From Limisphaerales bacterium (GTDB taxonomy: Bacteria; Verrucomicrobiota; Verrucomicrobiia; Limisphaerales; UBA11358): 40,058 nt of DNA. This document shows, piece by piece, positions 8,643-16,362 of the stretch (position 1 is the stretch's first letter; every line of letters starts with the position of its first letter). The translations under genes were made by a program, and so were the position numbers. The notes below the pieces were generated by a model. That model did not search any database. It saw only the letters and a list, made by a program, of their open reading frames with translations, and was not told the origin of the DNA. The stretch spans positions 67,258 to 107,315 of the forward strand of contig PLHK01000139.1 of NCBI GenBank assembly GCA_003139955.1. The letters are read 5' to 3'.

Positions 8643-9881
8643 TTAATGCGCCGTAGCCGCTTTCGGTTTGACTGCCGGAGCGGCTGTGGAAGCGGCGACC
8701 GGAGTCGTGGATGAATCGGCGGCCGGAACGACCATCATGGAGACCGCGTCAATCGGTTTGGCTGTGCGGCGGCGGCTGTTGGAGATGTCCAGTCGCTGGC
8801 GCATCGTCGGTTTGTTGACACAGTAAAGCAGGGCGGTCTCCTCGGTGACCAAATCTTCCTCGTAAGCTTTGAGCAGGGACTGTTCAAAACTGTGCCAGCC
8901 GCTGCTTGAGCCGGCCTCGATGATGTCGTGCAGGCGGCGGTTGTCGTTTTCACCCTGTTGAATGACTTCCCGCGTGCGTAGGCTGCTGCCCATCAATTCC
9001 GTGACGAGCAGGCGGCCACCCTGCTTTTTTGGCACAAGTCGCTGGCCGACAATGTAGCGCAACGTGCCTTCCAAGCGTTCGCGCACCTGCTGTTCTTCAT
9101 CCTTGGTGAACATACCGAGAATGCGGTTGATTGTCTGGCCGGCGCTGATGGTGTGCAGCGTGCTGAAAACGAGATGGCCGGTTTCGCCGGCGGTCAGCGC
9201 GATCTCCATCGTCTCGCGGTCGCGGATTTCGCCGACGAGAATCACTTTCGGCGCCTGCCGCAGCGCGGCGCGCAGGCCGTCGGGAAAATTAAAAAAATCG
9301 CGGCCCAGTTCGCGCTGGCTGAACGTGGACTTGAGCGGCGGGTGCAGAAATTCAACCGGATCTTCCAGCGTAACGACGTGGACTTTTTCGGTGGCATTGA
9401 TTTCATTCAGCAGTGCGGCCAGCGTGGTGGTCTTGCCATTGCCCGAGCCACCGGTGACGAAGATGAGCCCGGTTTTTTCCTTGACGATTTCATGGAACAC
9501 CGGGGCTAGGCCGAGCATATCCAAGGAGGGAACCAGCGGCTGGAGTCGGCGCAGCACCATCGCAAAACTTCCGCTTTGCCGGTAAATGTTGACGCGGAAC
9601 CGGCAGAAATTTTTCAGTTCGTAGCTGCAATCGCAGGAACCATGCTCCTGCAGGTCGCGCAACAGCTTGGGATTTTCATTGAGGATTGTGCGCGCGAGGC
9701 TTTCGGTGCGTTCAGCAGACAGCACTTTTTCGGGGAATTCAATCGCCGAGGTCTCCAGCGCACCATGCACTTCAATCTGCGGCGGCTTGCCGGCGACAAA
9801 CAGCAGGTCGGAAATCCCCTCGGCACTTTTCACCATGGCCAGCAGCAGCCGATCCAGTTCTTCATTGGATACTTTTTCCAT
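8643..9881 (-). CDS. PilT/PilU-type pilus retraction ATPase
   Basis: 412 aa from the ATG giving MEKVSNEELD; a TTG 13 codons earlier would overlap the upstream gene. The PilT N-domain signature is near residue 24 (SDLLFVAGKPPQI). Walker A is GGSGNGKT (144-151), the Asp box is TLEDPVEF (171-178), Walker B is VILVGEIRDRETM (213-225), and the His box is HLVFSTLHT. These define the secretion-superfamily hexameric ATPase that powers type IV pilus retraction on the cytoplasmic side of the inner membrane. An Ala/Pro/Thr-rich tail of about 40 residues follows the conserved core. It is the last gene of the MglA block, 35 bp after the MglB-like gene. No pilin or other pilus assembly gene is nearby. Confidence 0.9.
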   Translation of the reverse strand: MEKVSNEELDRLLLAMVKSAEGISDLLFVAGKPPQIEVHGALETSAIEFPEKVLSAERTESLARTILNENPKLLRDLQEHGSCDCSYELKNFCRFRVNIYRQSGSFAMVLRRLQPLVPSLDMLGLAPVFHEIVKEKTGLIFVTGGSGNGKTTTLAALLNEINATEKVHVVTLEDPVEFLHPPLKSTFSQRELGRDFFNFPDGLRAALRQAPKVILVGEIRDRETMEIALTAGETGHLVFSTLHTISAGQTINRILGMFTKDEEQQVRERLEGTLRYIVGQRLVPKKQGGRLLVTELMGSSLRTREVIQQGENDNRRLHDIIEAGSSSGWHSFEQSLLKAYEEDLVTEETALLYCVNKPTMRQRLDISNSRRRTAKPIDAVSMMVVPAADSSTTPVAASTAAPAVKPKAATAH

Positions 9882-9916
9882 GTCCACCCATTGTAGACCT
9901 TCCCACCCCCAGACAT

Positions 9917-10399
9917 TCAAGCTGTTTTTTTACGGAAAAAATCCTGCGGGTTCGTGGCGTTCAATTCGGACAGGTCGAGTCCCGCGTCCGGACTGCGTTC
10001 CTGCGCGAGGGCGAGCTGCCGGGCGATCTGTTTGACGGCGAAACCGGCGTAAAATTTCACCACGCCCACGCCGGATTGCGACTGGAAGATGACGGCCAGC
10101 AGGCAATGTTCATCCACGTTGATGACGAACATGGAAAACGTTTCGCCCTGCTGGTAGATGCTGTCGAATTTTTTTTCATTCACCAACCCCGCGATCGTCT
10201 GGTTGGCCATGAACGCGCCGGACGCCAGCGCGCCGATGGTCGTGAGGTCGAACTGCCGGTCGTCACCGTGGTGTGCGATAAGGAAGCCGCCCTTGTCTAT
10301 GACCAGTGACGTGGTCGCGTCGGTCTGCGCGTTGAAGTCCCGCAGCGTCTCGTCGAGCCGCTGAATATCCTCCTCGATGAGTTGTGGCAGCGTGGCCAT
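9917..10399 (-). CDS. MglB-like roadblock/LC7 protein, probable GAP partner of MglA
   Basis: 160 aa. After an N-terminal helix the protein follows the roadblock/LC7 pattern: a strand with a glycine turn (SLVIDKGGFLIAHHG), a helix with small residues (LASGAFMANQTIAGL), a strand FSMFVINVDEHCLLAVIF, and a C-terminal helix. In Myxococcus and Thermus, MglB of this fold is the GTPase-activating partner of MglA and marks one cell pole. Here the gene begins 1 bp after the MglA stop, the usual mglBA partnership but in reversed gene order. The C-terminal extension after about residue 125 (LALAQERSPDAGLDLSEL) has no recognised domain. The MglB role is inferred from fold and position. Confidence 0.8.
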   Translation of the reverse strand: MATLPQLIEEDIQRLDETLRDFNAQTDATTSLVIDKGGFLIAHHGDDRQFDLTTIGALASGAFMANQTIAGLVNEKKFDSIYQQGETFSMFVINVDEHCLLAVIFQSQSGVGVVKFYAGFAVKQIARQLALAQERSPDAGLDLSELNATNPQDFFRKKTA

Positions 10400-10400
10400 G

Positions 10401-11015
10401 TCAGACAGTCTGCGGCGTGCCCTGGTTGATGTATTTCTGGAGCAGCATCCGCGTGATCATGTTCAACGTCTCGAAGACGCCCTCGCATTTGTGCGCCGTG
10501 CCCGGAAAGGACGGCACCTGCACGTCGCGATTGTTGAGCAGATAATCCAAATATTCCGTCGGTGCGGCGTTCGGCAGGTCGCGCTTGTTGTATTGCAGGA
10601 CGTAGGGAATCTCCGCGAGGTTCAGTTTGAGCGAATTCAAATTATCCACGAGGTTTTGAAAGCTCTCGACGTTCTCCGGCATTTTTTCGTATTGCGAATC
10701 CGCCACAAAAACAATTCCGTCCACGCCGCGCAAAACCAGTTGCCGCGTCGTGTTGTAAATCACCTGGCCGGGCACGGTGTAAAGTTGGAACTTCGTTTTG
10801 AACCCCTTGATCGTCATCGCCTCGATCGGCAGGAAATCAAAAAACAGCGTGCGGTCGGAACTCGTCGCGAGCGAAACCAGCTTGCCCTTGTTGCCCATCG
10901 TTGTCTGGACGTGGTCGTGGACTTGCACAAGGTTCGTCGTCTTGCCGCCCATCGCCGGGCCGTAATATACGATTTTTACCTGCAACTCCTTGGTCGCTTG
11001 ATTGATGATGGCCAT
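10401..11015 (-). CDS. mglA: MglA-family polarity GTPase
   Basis: 204 aa from the ATG giving MAIINQATKEL; a longer reading lies over the upstream gene's end. The P-loop is GPAMGGKTTN (19-28), followed by the family hallmark SDRTLFFDFLP, switch II as LYTVPGQV with T-V-P-G-Q replacing the usual DxxGQ of Ras, FVADSQ, and the guanine-specificity motif YNKRDLPN. These features match MglA of Myxococcus xanthus closely. MglA-GTP defines the leading pole and recruits type IV pilus or gliding machinery. The gene sits 7 bp after a proline-rich roadblock gene and 1 bp before an MglB-like gene, then a PilT-like ATPase, which supports a role in polarised surface motility. Confidence 0.92.
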   Translation of the reverse strand: MAIINQATKELQVKIVYYGPAMGGKTTNLVQVHDHVQTTMGNKGKLVSLATSSDRTLFFDFLPIEAMTIKGFKTKFQLYTVPGQVIYNTTRQLVLRGVDGIVFVADSQYEKMPENVESFQNLVDNLNSLKLNLAEIPYVLQYNKRDLPNAAPTEYLDYLLNNRDVQVPSFPGTAHKCEGVFETLNMITRMLLQKYINQGTPQTV

Positions 11016-11022
11016 AAATTTA

Positions 11023-12702
11023 TTAAGTTTTTTTCCGGTCCAGTTCGCCTGCGAGCGCGGCGAGCTGCGCCGCCGGCAACGATTCGCCCGCGCAGCCAAA
11101 CGCCGCCAGATACACCGAGTTCACGCGGATGATCCGCCAGGGCACGTTGCCCACCGTGAAACTGACATTGTTCAGCGCGCCCATCCGCAGCTCACGCGCG
11201 CTCTGGTTCATGCGTTCAAACATCTGCGGGATGAACGCGGCGAGCGTGTCCGCGTTGAACTCTGCCGGCACTTCGCCCGCCACCCGCAAGCCATCCGGCA
11301 GCGTCACCAGCGCGCCAGCCACGCCGGGCAGCGCGACCGCGCGTGCCACCACCTCCTTGGGCGGTGTCTGGCGGCTCATGAAATCCGTCTGCGGCACCGG
11401 CGGCGGTGCAAAAATGTTTTCCTCCGCCTTCGGCGTCCCGCCGTTTTTTTCCCAGACAAAAAAATTCGAGTCGCCGGATTTTTTCTCGGCGGGCTTGGGC
11501 GCGCTGGCTGGCGGCTCCGGCGCGGCCTGCGGAAAACCAAAAAACAAATCCGGGATTTCCGCCGACACGGTGGACTTCGTCTGCGACCGCTGCGCATTTT
11601 TCTGCGCCGCAAAAAACATCGGCGCGATGATCTTCAACGGCAGGTTCAATTCCAAAGTGTCATTCGGCGACACGGGTGAACTCGGTTTGGCCAGCGTGCG
11701 TAATTGTTTCCACGTCATCGTCACGCGACCGCGTTTCAGTCCCGCGGCAACGAGTTCGCCCGCGAGCGGCACGCTGAGATTCGCGAGCGCGGAATGGGAA
11801 ATTTCATTCTTCAACTCCTCCGGCCAGTGTTCCGCCAGATCCCACAGCGAGGCAAAAATCGTCGGGGGTTCCGGTTCCGGACGTGGCACCACCGGCGTGG
11901 ATGTGGAAATGGGCGCAACGAAAATCGGAGGAATCACCGGAGTCGGTGCTGTCGGGCGAACGCCTTGTGTTGCCGGTGCCGGAGTGACGGAACGCTGAAA
12001 ATTTGGCGGCGGCGTAAAGGCGACCGGCGCGTTGCGCGCGGGCGGAACCACTGGCTGATTTATGCGCAAAGGCGGGGGCGTCGGCTTTGGGGTTGGCGGA
12101 GCGGCCAGCGGAATCTGCGCCGCAGTGGGCGTGGGCGCCTTGAGCGGTTGGGTGGTGAAGGCGACGCCGTTGCCGCGGCCGCCGAACGGCCCGTTGATGT
12201 CCTCGGCCACCTGCACTTTTGGGCCGGAGCGGCGTGCGAGCAGTGCGGGATTGAGGCGCGGCAAAATTTCGCCGAGCGGCAGGCTGATCATTTTGTTGTC
12301 AAGTTCGCCGCCGGAATTGGCAAAAATTCCGGGGGCAAGCTGGCGGAGTTCGCCGAAGGTGATTTTGACCGCACCGAACGCGAGTTGCGTCGTCACGGTT
12401 TCGACCGGAAGATTGATGGTCATGCCCGGCGGCGGGACGGTCATGGTCTTTCCGCGCAAATCCATGGGCAGGCTGGTGATGATGGGCGCGAGCGGCACGG
12501 CAATCTCATTTGCGTTCGGCGGCGGGTTTGCTGCGAGGAACGGCGGCGGCGCGGATACGGTGGCCGTCGGGGCGGCGTTGGCAACGGGCGCGCCGGCGGC
12601 GACCGGGCGCGCGGCGGGTGCGTGAACCGCCTCCGGCGGATCCATCCGCCGCAGGATGCCGCGGAGCAGCCCGGCAAATCTGGATTTGACCATGTTCGAC
12701 AT
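11023..12702 (-). CDS. Proline-rich protein with two internal repeats and a C-terminal roadblock domain
   Basis: 559 aa from the ATG giving MSNMVKSRFA. The layout is a short basic N-terminus, a Pro/Ala-rich stretch (25-65), a first ~60-residue repeat (about 94-157), a long Pro-rich linker (190-285), a second repeat (about 306-370), another linker, and a C-terminal roadblock/LC7-like domain (about 455-555). Both repeats read: a strand, a GxVxxT element, LRxLAP/LAKP, a spacer, then LPLxxIxP (ISLPLGEILPRLN and ELNLPLKIIAPMF). No signal peptide is present. As first gene of the operon with MglA, MglB and PilT homologues it may be an adaptor linking the GTPase to a partner; the linkers suggest a flexible scaffold. 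Its role is inference. Confidence 0.8.
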   Translation of the reverse strand: MSNMVKSRFAGLLRGILRRMDPPEAVHAPAARPVAAGAPVANAAPTATVSAPPPFLAANPPPNANEIAVPLAPIITSLPMDLRGKTMTVPPPGMTINLPVETVTTQLAFGAVKITFGELRQLAPGIFANSGGELDNKMISLPLGEILPRLNPALLARRSGPKVQVAEDINGPFGGRGNGVAFTTQPLKAPTPTAAQIPLAAPPTPKPTPPPLRINQPVVPPARNAPVAFTPPPNFQRSVTPAPATQGVRPTAPTPVIPPIFVAPISTSTPVVPRPEPEPPTIFASLWDLAEHWPEELKNEISHSALANLSVPLAGELVAAGLKRGRVTMTWKQLRTLAKPSSPVSPNDTLELNLPLKIIAPMFFAAQKNAQRSQTKSTVSAEIPDLFFGFPQAAPEPPASAPKPAEKKSGDSNFFVWEKNGGTPKAEENIFAPPPVPQTDFMSRQTPPKEVVARAVALPGVAGALVTLPDGLRVAGEVPAEFNADTLAAFIPQMFERMNQSARELRMGALNNVSFTVGNVPWRIIRVNSVYLAAFGCAGESLPAAQLAALAGELDRKKT

Positions 12703-12955
12703 GACGTTCGTTTTTCGAGTTGTGCCGTCAACCTGTGACGGACAGGAAACCATTCAGCAGAATCCACGCCATGGTGATTGAGTAAGATTTTTTTCTGTTT
12801 TTGTCCCACGACGGGACTGCGGGCGATTTTGTTTGTCCAGATTTGCGGCCAAAAATCATCTCGTGGCGCGGAACGCGGCTTGCTTACATTGGGCAACCGG
12901 ATTTTTAACACTTGAGTTTCGCCCGTTATGAGGTTAGCCGTAACGCGGGCCGGCC
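12703..12955. other. Divergent intergenic region of the MglA block
   Basis: Roughly 250 bp separate the minus-strand motility operon from the plus-strand response-regulator operon. A TTGACG lies about 30 bp before the roadblock gene start, but I cannot place a convincing -10 box with it. TTGAGT at 12913-12918 followed 16 bp later by TTAGCC is a weak candidate for the other direction. No gene or clear repeat was found. Confidence 0.3.
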
Positions 12956-14023
12956 ATGGAAAAACGACATAAAATTTTAATTCTCGACGATGACAATGAC
13001 TGGCTCGACTTGAGCCGGGAGATGCTGTCCGCCCTGCCCAGCCGTCCGGAAATCCTCACCGCCAACACCGGCAAACGCGCGTTGTCACTGCTGGAATCCG
13101 AGCCGGTGCGCCTGTTGATCTGCGATCTGAAGATGCCGCGCATTGACGGTTTGCAAATCCTTTCCATCGTCCGCCGCCGCTATCCCGAACTGCGCACCGT
13201 CGTGCTGAGCGCGCTGGAGGACGAGGAGTTTCGCTCGCGCGCCTACGCGCTGGGCGTGGATTTGTTCTGGATCAAAATGGAGATGCAGCGCAACTCAAAA
13301 TTGTTCATCGAGTGTCTCGAATCGCTGCTCGGCCGCGACGACGAACCCGGTTTTCGCGGCATCCAGAGCAAAAGTTTGATGGACATCATCCAGATGGAAT
13401 GTCTTTCGCGCAGTTCGTCCGTGCTGCGCATCACACGCGGGCCGCTGGTGTCGAAATTGTGGATTCAAGATGGCGAATTGATAGACGCCGAGGCCGAGGG
13501 CGTGCGCGGCGAGGCGGCGTTCCGCCGGATTCTCTCCTGGAAATCCGGCACGTTTGAAAATCTTCCCGCCGAGCCGGATCGCGAGCGCACCATCACCAAA
13601 CCGGTCAACGCCCTGCTCCTAGAAACCGCGCAGGACATTGATGAATACGCCAGTGTCGCGACGCCCGAATCCATCGAGCAGTCTGCCCATCGCAAGACGG
13701 TGTGGAAGCTGGCGTTGCTCACGCGCGAGGGCGCGGAGTTTGTCATTTCCATTCCGCCCGAGGGCCTGGGCGAGCCGGAAGCCATCGGCACGCAGATCGT
13801 AACGCCGCTCGTCCAGTGGACGCGCCAGGCCGCCGCCACCGCCCGCCGTCTGGGTGAGCGCCTCGAAGCCGGCCCGGTCTTGCAGGTCAACGGCCAGAAC
13901 ATGGAACGTCAAGTGCTGGTGTTAAGCCACGAGGAACGATTGTTTCTCGTCGGCTGGCCGGCGGAGGTCACTGGCAATTTATTGGAAAAAAGCCGAAAGC
14001 TGGTTGCGTCATGGGATTCTTAA
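12956..14023 (+). CDS. Response regulator with PATAN (DUF4388) domain
   Basis: 355 aa. Residues 1 to about 125 form a receiver domain: acidic pocket DDD near 11-13, phospho-acceptor Asp57 in LLICDLKMPRIDG, and a conserved Ser in VVLSALED. The usual K-P pair near the end is replaced by WIKMEM. Residues about 135-200 match the PATAN/DUF4388 fold (LMDIIQMECLSRSSSVLRI, then LWIQDGELIDAEA and WKSGTFE), found in two-component proteins that act by protein contacts, not DNA binding. The C-terminal ~130 residues (ALLTREGAEFVISIPPEG, later LVLSHEERLFLVGWP) look roadblock-like, though weakly. There is no DNA-binding domain. It overlaps the next gene by 13 bp and is divergent from the MglA operon, so it probably feeds a signal into it. 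Confidence 0.85.
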   Translation: MEKRHKILILDDDNDWLDLSREMLSALPSRPEILTANTGKRALSLLESEPVRLLICDLKMPRIDGLQILSIVRRRYPELRTVVLSALEDEEFRSRAYALGVDLFWIKMEMQRNSKLFIECLESLLGRDDEPGFRGIQSKSLMDIIQMECLSRSSSVLRITRGPLVSKLWIQDGELIDAEAEGVRGEAAFRRILSWKSGTFENLPAEPDRERTITKPVNALLLETAQDIDEYASVATPESIEQSAHRKTVWKLALLTREGAEFVISIPPEGLGEPEAIGTQIVTPLVQWTRQAAATARRLGERLEAGPVLQVNGQNMERQVLVLSHEERLFLVGWPAEVTGNLLEKSRKLVASWDS

Positions 14024-14328
14024 AACGATTTTTTCGCGGCCGCGCAGGCGTGCAGCAGTTGCCCACCGGCACCATCACGGTGGACCGCAACGGCTGCATC
14101 ATCACCTCGACGGTGTCCTCGGCGTATCCGCAAAAACTCCTGCGCGACATCGGCCGTGACGTGCTCGGCTTGTTCCGCGAGGCGCGCACCGCGCAGATGC
14201 CGCTGGCCGAGATCAGCCTGCAATTTGGCAGCCTGCACATCACCGCCCGCGAACTGCGCGGCGGCGCCGTCATTTTTCTGTTCCCGCAAACCGCGTTGCT
14301 GCCGACGCCAACCCGTTCACGCCCATGA
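14011..14328 (+). CDS. Small roadblock/LC7-like protein
   Basis: 105 aa, starting inside the last codons of the response regulator (13 bp overlap). After a basic N-terminus (MGFLKRFFRGR) comes a roadblock-like pattern: a strand with a glycine turn (GTITVDRNGCIITS), a helix LLRDIGRDVLGLFREA, a strand EISLQFGSLHITAREL, and GGAVIFLFP. The assignment rests on the secondary-structure pattern and the neighbours, because no strict motif exists for this fold. It would be a third or fourth roadblock-type protein in one 6-kb block, consistent with hetero-oligomers around an MglA-type GTPase. Its stop overlaps the next start by 4 bp (ATGA). Confidence 0.65.
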   Translation: MGFLKRFFRGRAGVQQLPTGTITVDRNGCIITSTVSSAYPQKLLRDIGRDVLGLFREARTAQMPLAEISLQFGSLHITARELRGGAVIFLFPQTALLPTPTRSRP

Positions 14329-14717
14329 CCTCCAAGGAAATCAACCAGCTCGTCACCCAGATCGAGACGCACATCGAATGCTGGAAACAATTCAACCACT
14401 TCATCTCGCTCGCCCGCGCCAAAAAATTCGGCCCGGCGGACGACAACCATTTTCTGGAGATCAAGAGCATCATCGTGCAGGAGCTGGAATTGATCTTTGC
14501 CGCCATTGACGTCCAGTCGCCCACGCGCGAGGAGATCCACGGCCTCATCACCAACGCCCCGTCGCTCCGCTATTTGAGCGAGATGAGCGAAGGCGCGCTG
14601 CGCGGCCTCGAGACGCAGTGGCACAAGATTTACATCGGCTGGCACGCGATTCTGGGCCAGCTCAAAGTCAAGCAGCGGTCGGAAGAGGCGAAATCCTTCT
14701 GGGGCGCGAACAAATGA
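14325..14717 (+). CDS. Conserved-looking protein of unknown function in the motility block
   Basis: 130 aa; the start ATG overlaps the preceding stop by 4 bp, so translation is coupled. The protein is predicted mostly helical and rich in charged residues, with no signal peptide, membrane segment, Cys pairs or recognised motif (for example IQLETHIECW-type helices near the N-terminus and LETQWHKIYIGWHAIL near the C-terminus). As third gene of the operon behind a receiver-PATAN protein and a roadblock-like protein it is likely part of the same signalling assembly. I do not recognise a family and give no function. Confidence 0.65.
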   Translation: MTSKEINQLVTQIETHIECWKQFNHFISLARAKKFGPADDNHFLEIKSIIVQELELIFAAIDVQSPTREEIHGLITNAPSLRYLSEMSEGALRGLETQWHKIYIGWHAILGQLKVKQRSEEAKSFWGANK

Positions 14718-14738
14718 TTTTCCGGCGGGTCGCCGGCA

Positions 14739-14767
14739 TTGTGTTGCGGGAAGCCTTCGGGCAAAAT
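14739..14767 (+). promoter_or_regulatory. Probable uppP promoter, near-leaderless
   Basis: TTGTGT, a 17-bp spacer and CAAAAT, ending 8 bp before the uppP ATG. With normal -10 to start-site spacing, transcription would begin one or two bases before the ATG. No Shine-Dalgarno is present. Confidence 0.4.
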
Positions 14768-14775
14768 CCAAAAAT

Positions 14776-15636
14776 ATGTTGAGCTATTTTCAAATCCTGA
14801 TCCTCGCGCTGATCCAGGGCACGGCCGAACTGCTGCCCGTCTCCAGTTCCGCCCACGTCATCGTCGCGGAAAAAATTATGGGACTGAACCCGTCCAGCCC
14901 GGAAATGACGATGCTGCTCGTCATGCTCCACACCGGCACGATGTTCGCCGTGATCGTCTATTTTTGGAAAGGCTGGCGGCGCGATTACTTTGCCTCGAAG
15001 GCGCAGCTCCAGTGGTTCGTCATCCAAATTATTCTCGCAACAATCTGTACCGCCATCGTCGGCTTGGGACTGAAAGTGCTCATCGAAAAAGTTTTCATGC
15101 GCGGCACGCCGCATGCCGAGGTGGAAAATTTGTTTAACAACCTCCCGCTCATCGCCGGCGCGCTGGCGGCGGTCGGAGTTTTAATCATCTACGCCGGCCT
15201 GCGCGAAAACAAATCGCCACGCCACGCGGAAATCCAGCCGCAACATTCCTTCTGGATCGGCCTTGTGCAGGGACTTTGCCTGCCGTTCCGCGGATTCTCG
15301 CGTTCCGGCGCGACCATTTCCACCGGGTTGATCCTAGGTTTGCCGAAACAGAAACTGGAGGAGTTCAGCTTCGCGCTCGCCGTGGTTTTGACGCCGCCGA
15401 TCATCGCCAAGGAAGCGAAGCGCCTGCTGCAAGACCACGTCTTGAGCGATCATCAATCCGCACTGCACCTTTTTTTGCCGGGACTGGTTGGGATGATTTT
15501 CAGTTTTGCCGCCGGCTTGCTCGCGTTGAAATGGCTGTCGCGCTGGCTGGAAGGCGGACGCTGGAAATTTTTTGGCTTCTACTGTCTCATCGCCGCTGCG
15601 GGCGTGCTGTTCATCCACTGGAAACTGCCAAATTAA
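14776..15636 (+). CDS. uppP: Undecaprenyl-diphosphatase UppP (BacA family)
   Basis: 286 aa polytopic inner-membrane protein with about 7-8 hydrophobic segments. The first conserved motif is QGTAELLPVSSSAH (14-27), matching the family's (E/Q)GxTE.LPVSS.GH with Glu18. The second is LPFRGFSRSGATIS, matching the PG.SRSG.T motif except that the Pro is Arg. These line the active site that dephosphorylates undecaprenyl pyrophosphate to recycle the lipid carrier for peptidoglycan and surface polysaccharides; the family gives low-level bacitracin resistance. The gene is transcribed alone, with a likely promoter directly before the ATG. Identification is secure; the Arg substitution is worth noting. 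Confidence 0.93.
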   Translation: MLSYFQILILALIQGTAELLPVSSSAHVIVAEKIMGLNPSSPEMTMLLVMLHTGTMFAVIVYFWKGWRRDYFASKAQLQWFVIQIILATICTAIVGLGLKVLIEKVFMRGTPHAEVENLFNNLPLIAGALAAVGVLIIYAGLRENKSPRHAEIQPQHSFWIGLVQGLCLPFRGFSRSGATISTGLILGLPKQKLEEFSFALAVVLTPPIIAKEAKRLLQDHVLSDHQSALHLFLPGLVGMIFSFAAGLLALKWLSRWLEGGRWKFFGFYCLIAAAGVLFIHWKLPN

Positions 15637-15674
15637 AAATCTGCATTGCAGCCGGCGCGTGGCACTGGCGACTT

Positions 15675-15681
15675 GTTAGAA
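15675..15681 (-). other. Possible degenerate boundary motif downstream of the ankyrin gene
   Basis: The plus-strand GTTAGAA (minus TTCTAAC followed by AAG) lies just beyond the ankyrin gene's stop. It resembles the GCCTAAC/GCCCAAC motif found at the 3' end of the islands at 20.4, 25.2 and 29.0 kb, but the wider sequence does not match. Tentative. Confidence 0.2.
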
Positions 15682-15704
15682 AACATGGAATAATTTTTTA
15701 TAAC

Positions 15705-16292
15705 TCATTCTTTGCCATCCTTCTGGCGAAGTAAATCCGCTACGGCTTTATCGCCCGGCGCAGCAGTGACAACCAAATATCTTGGCAGCGAGTTCGTATT
15801 TAATGCTGCCGCCAATGGCGTTTGACCATTGTTATCCTTTGCGTTTACATCGGCTCTGTTGGCTATCAACAAGGCTGCGATGTCCTTGAAGCCATATAAT
15901 GCGGCCATGTGCAGGGGTGTCTTGCCGCTGTTATCTTTGGCATTAACATCCGCCTTATTAACCAATAACAAATCCACCATATTCGTGTCGCCAAAACAAA
16001 ATGCTACCGCATAATGCAAGGGCGTCTGTCCGCTGTTACTCTTGGCATTGACATCGGCCTTGTCGGCTATAAGCAAAGTCACAATTTCCTTTTGCCTGCT
16101 ACTCACAGCCCAATGCAAAGCAGTCTGTCCACAACTGTCTCTGTCGGAAACCAAATCAGGCGTCTTCTTCAGCAACGCCTCCACCTTTTCAATATCACCA
16201 TTTTGAGCTGCGTCTTGAATCTCGCCGCAGAAGGCGAGGCTGCTCCAAATGACTGTGCCTGTCGCGAACAGAACCATAATCAATGTTTTCAT
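15705..16292 (-). CDS. Secreted ankyrin-repeat protein
   Basis: 195 aa from the ATG giving MKTLIMVLFATG (an ATG two codons earlier is possible). A typical signal peptide ends around SSLAFCG, so the protein is exported, probably to the periplasm. Four ankyrin units follow: CGQTALHWAV, SGQTPLHYAV, SGKTPLHMAA and NGQTPLAAAL, with the LLI.KADVNAK ends conserved. Ankyrin repeats mediate protein contacts; no enzymatic domain is present. The base composition is visibly more AT-rich than the flanking uppP and LysM genes, and it lies with a DUF3592 gene on the minus strand between them. This pair belongs to the set of small minus-strand islands discussed in the findings. Confidence 0.85.
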   Translation of the reverse strand: MKTLIMVLFATGTVIWSSLAFCGEIQDAAQNGDIEKVEALLKKTPDLVSDRDSCGQTALHWAVSSRQKEIVTLLIADKADVNAKSNSGQTPLHYAVAFCFGDTNMVDLLLVNKADVNAKDNSGKTPLHMAALYGFKDIAALLIANRADVNAKDNNGQTPLAAALNTNSLPRYLVVTAAPGDKAVADLLRQKDGKE

Positions 16293-16362
16293 AGTCATGT
16301 AATGTTTGAGGATACGCGTTGTTGGCTATCATCATAATTTTTGTCGCACTTTGAAGTTAAAG

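Noticed and set aside
11704-12738. 344-codon plus-strand open frame
   Set aside because: Complement of the proline-rich roadblock gene; the Arg/Gly-rich translation is an artefact of its Pro/Ala codons.
12913-12934. Promoter for the response regulator operon
   Set aside because: TTGAGT is acceptable, but the best -10 is poor and does not fit the spacing to the ATG seen at the other genes; it is mentioned only as a weak candidate.
15637-15674. Rho-independent terminator after uppP
   Set aside because: Only a weak CTGCA.TGCAG pairing, with no T-run after it.
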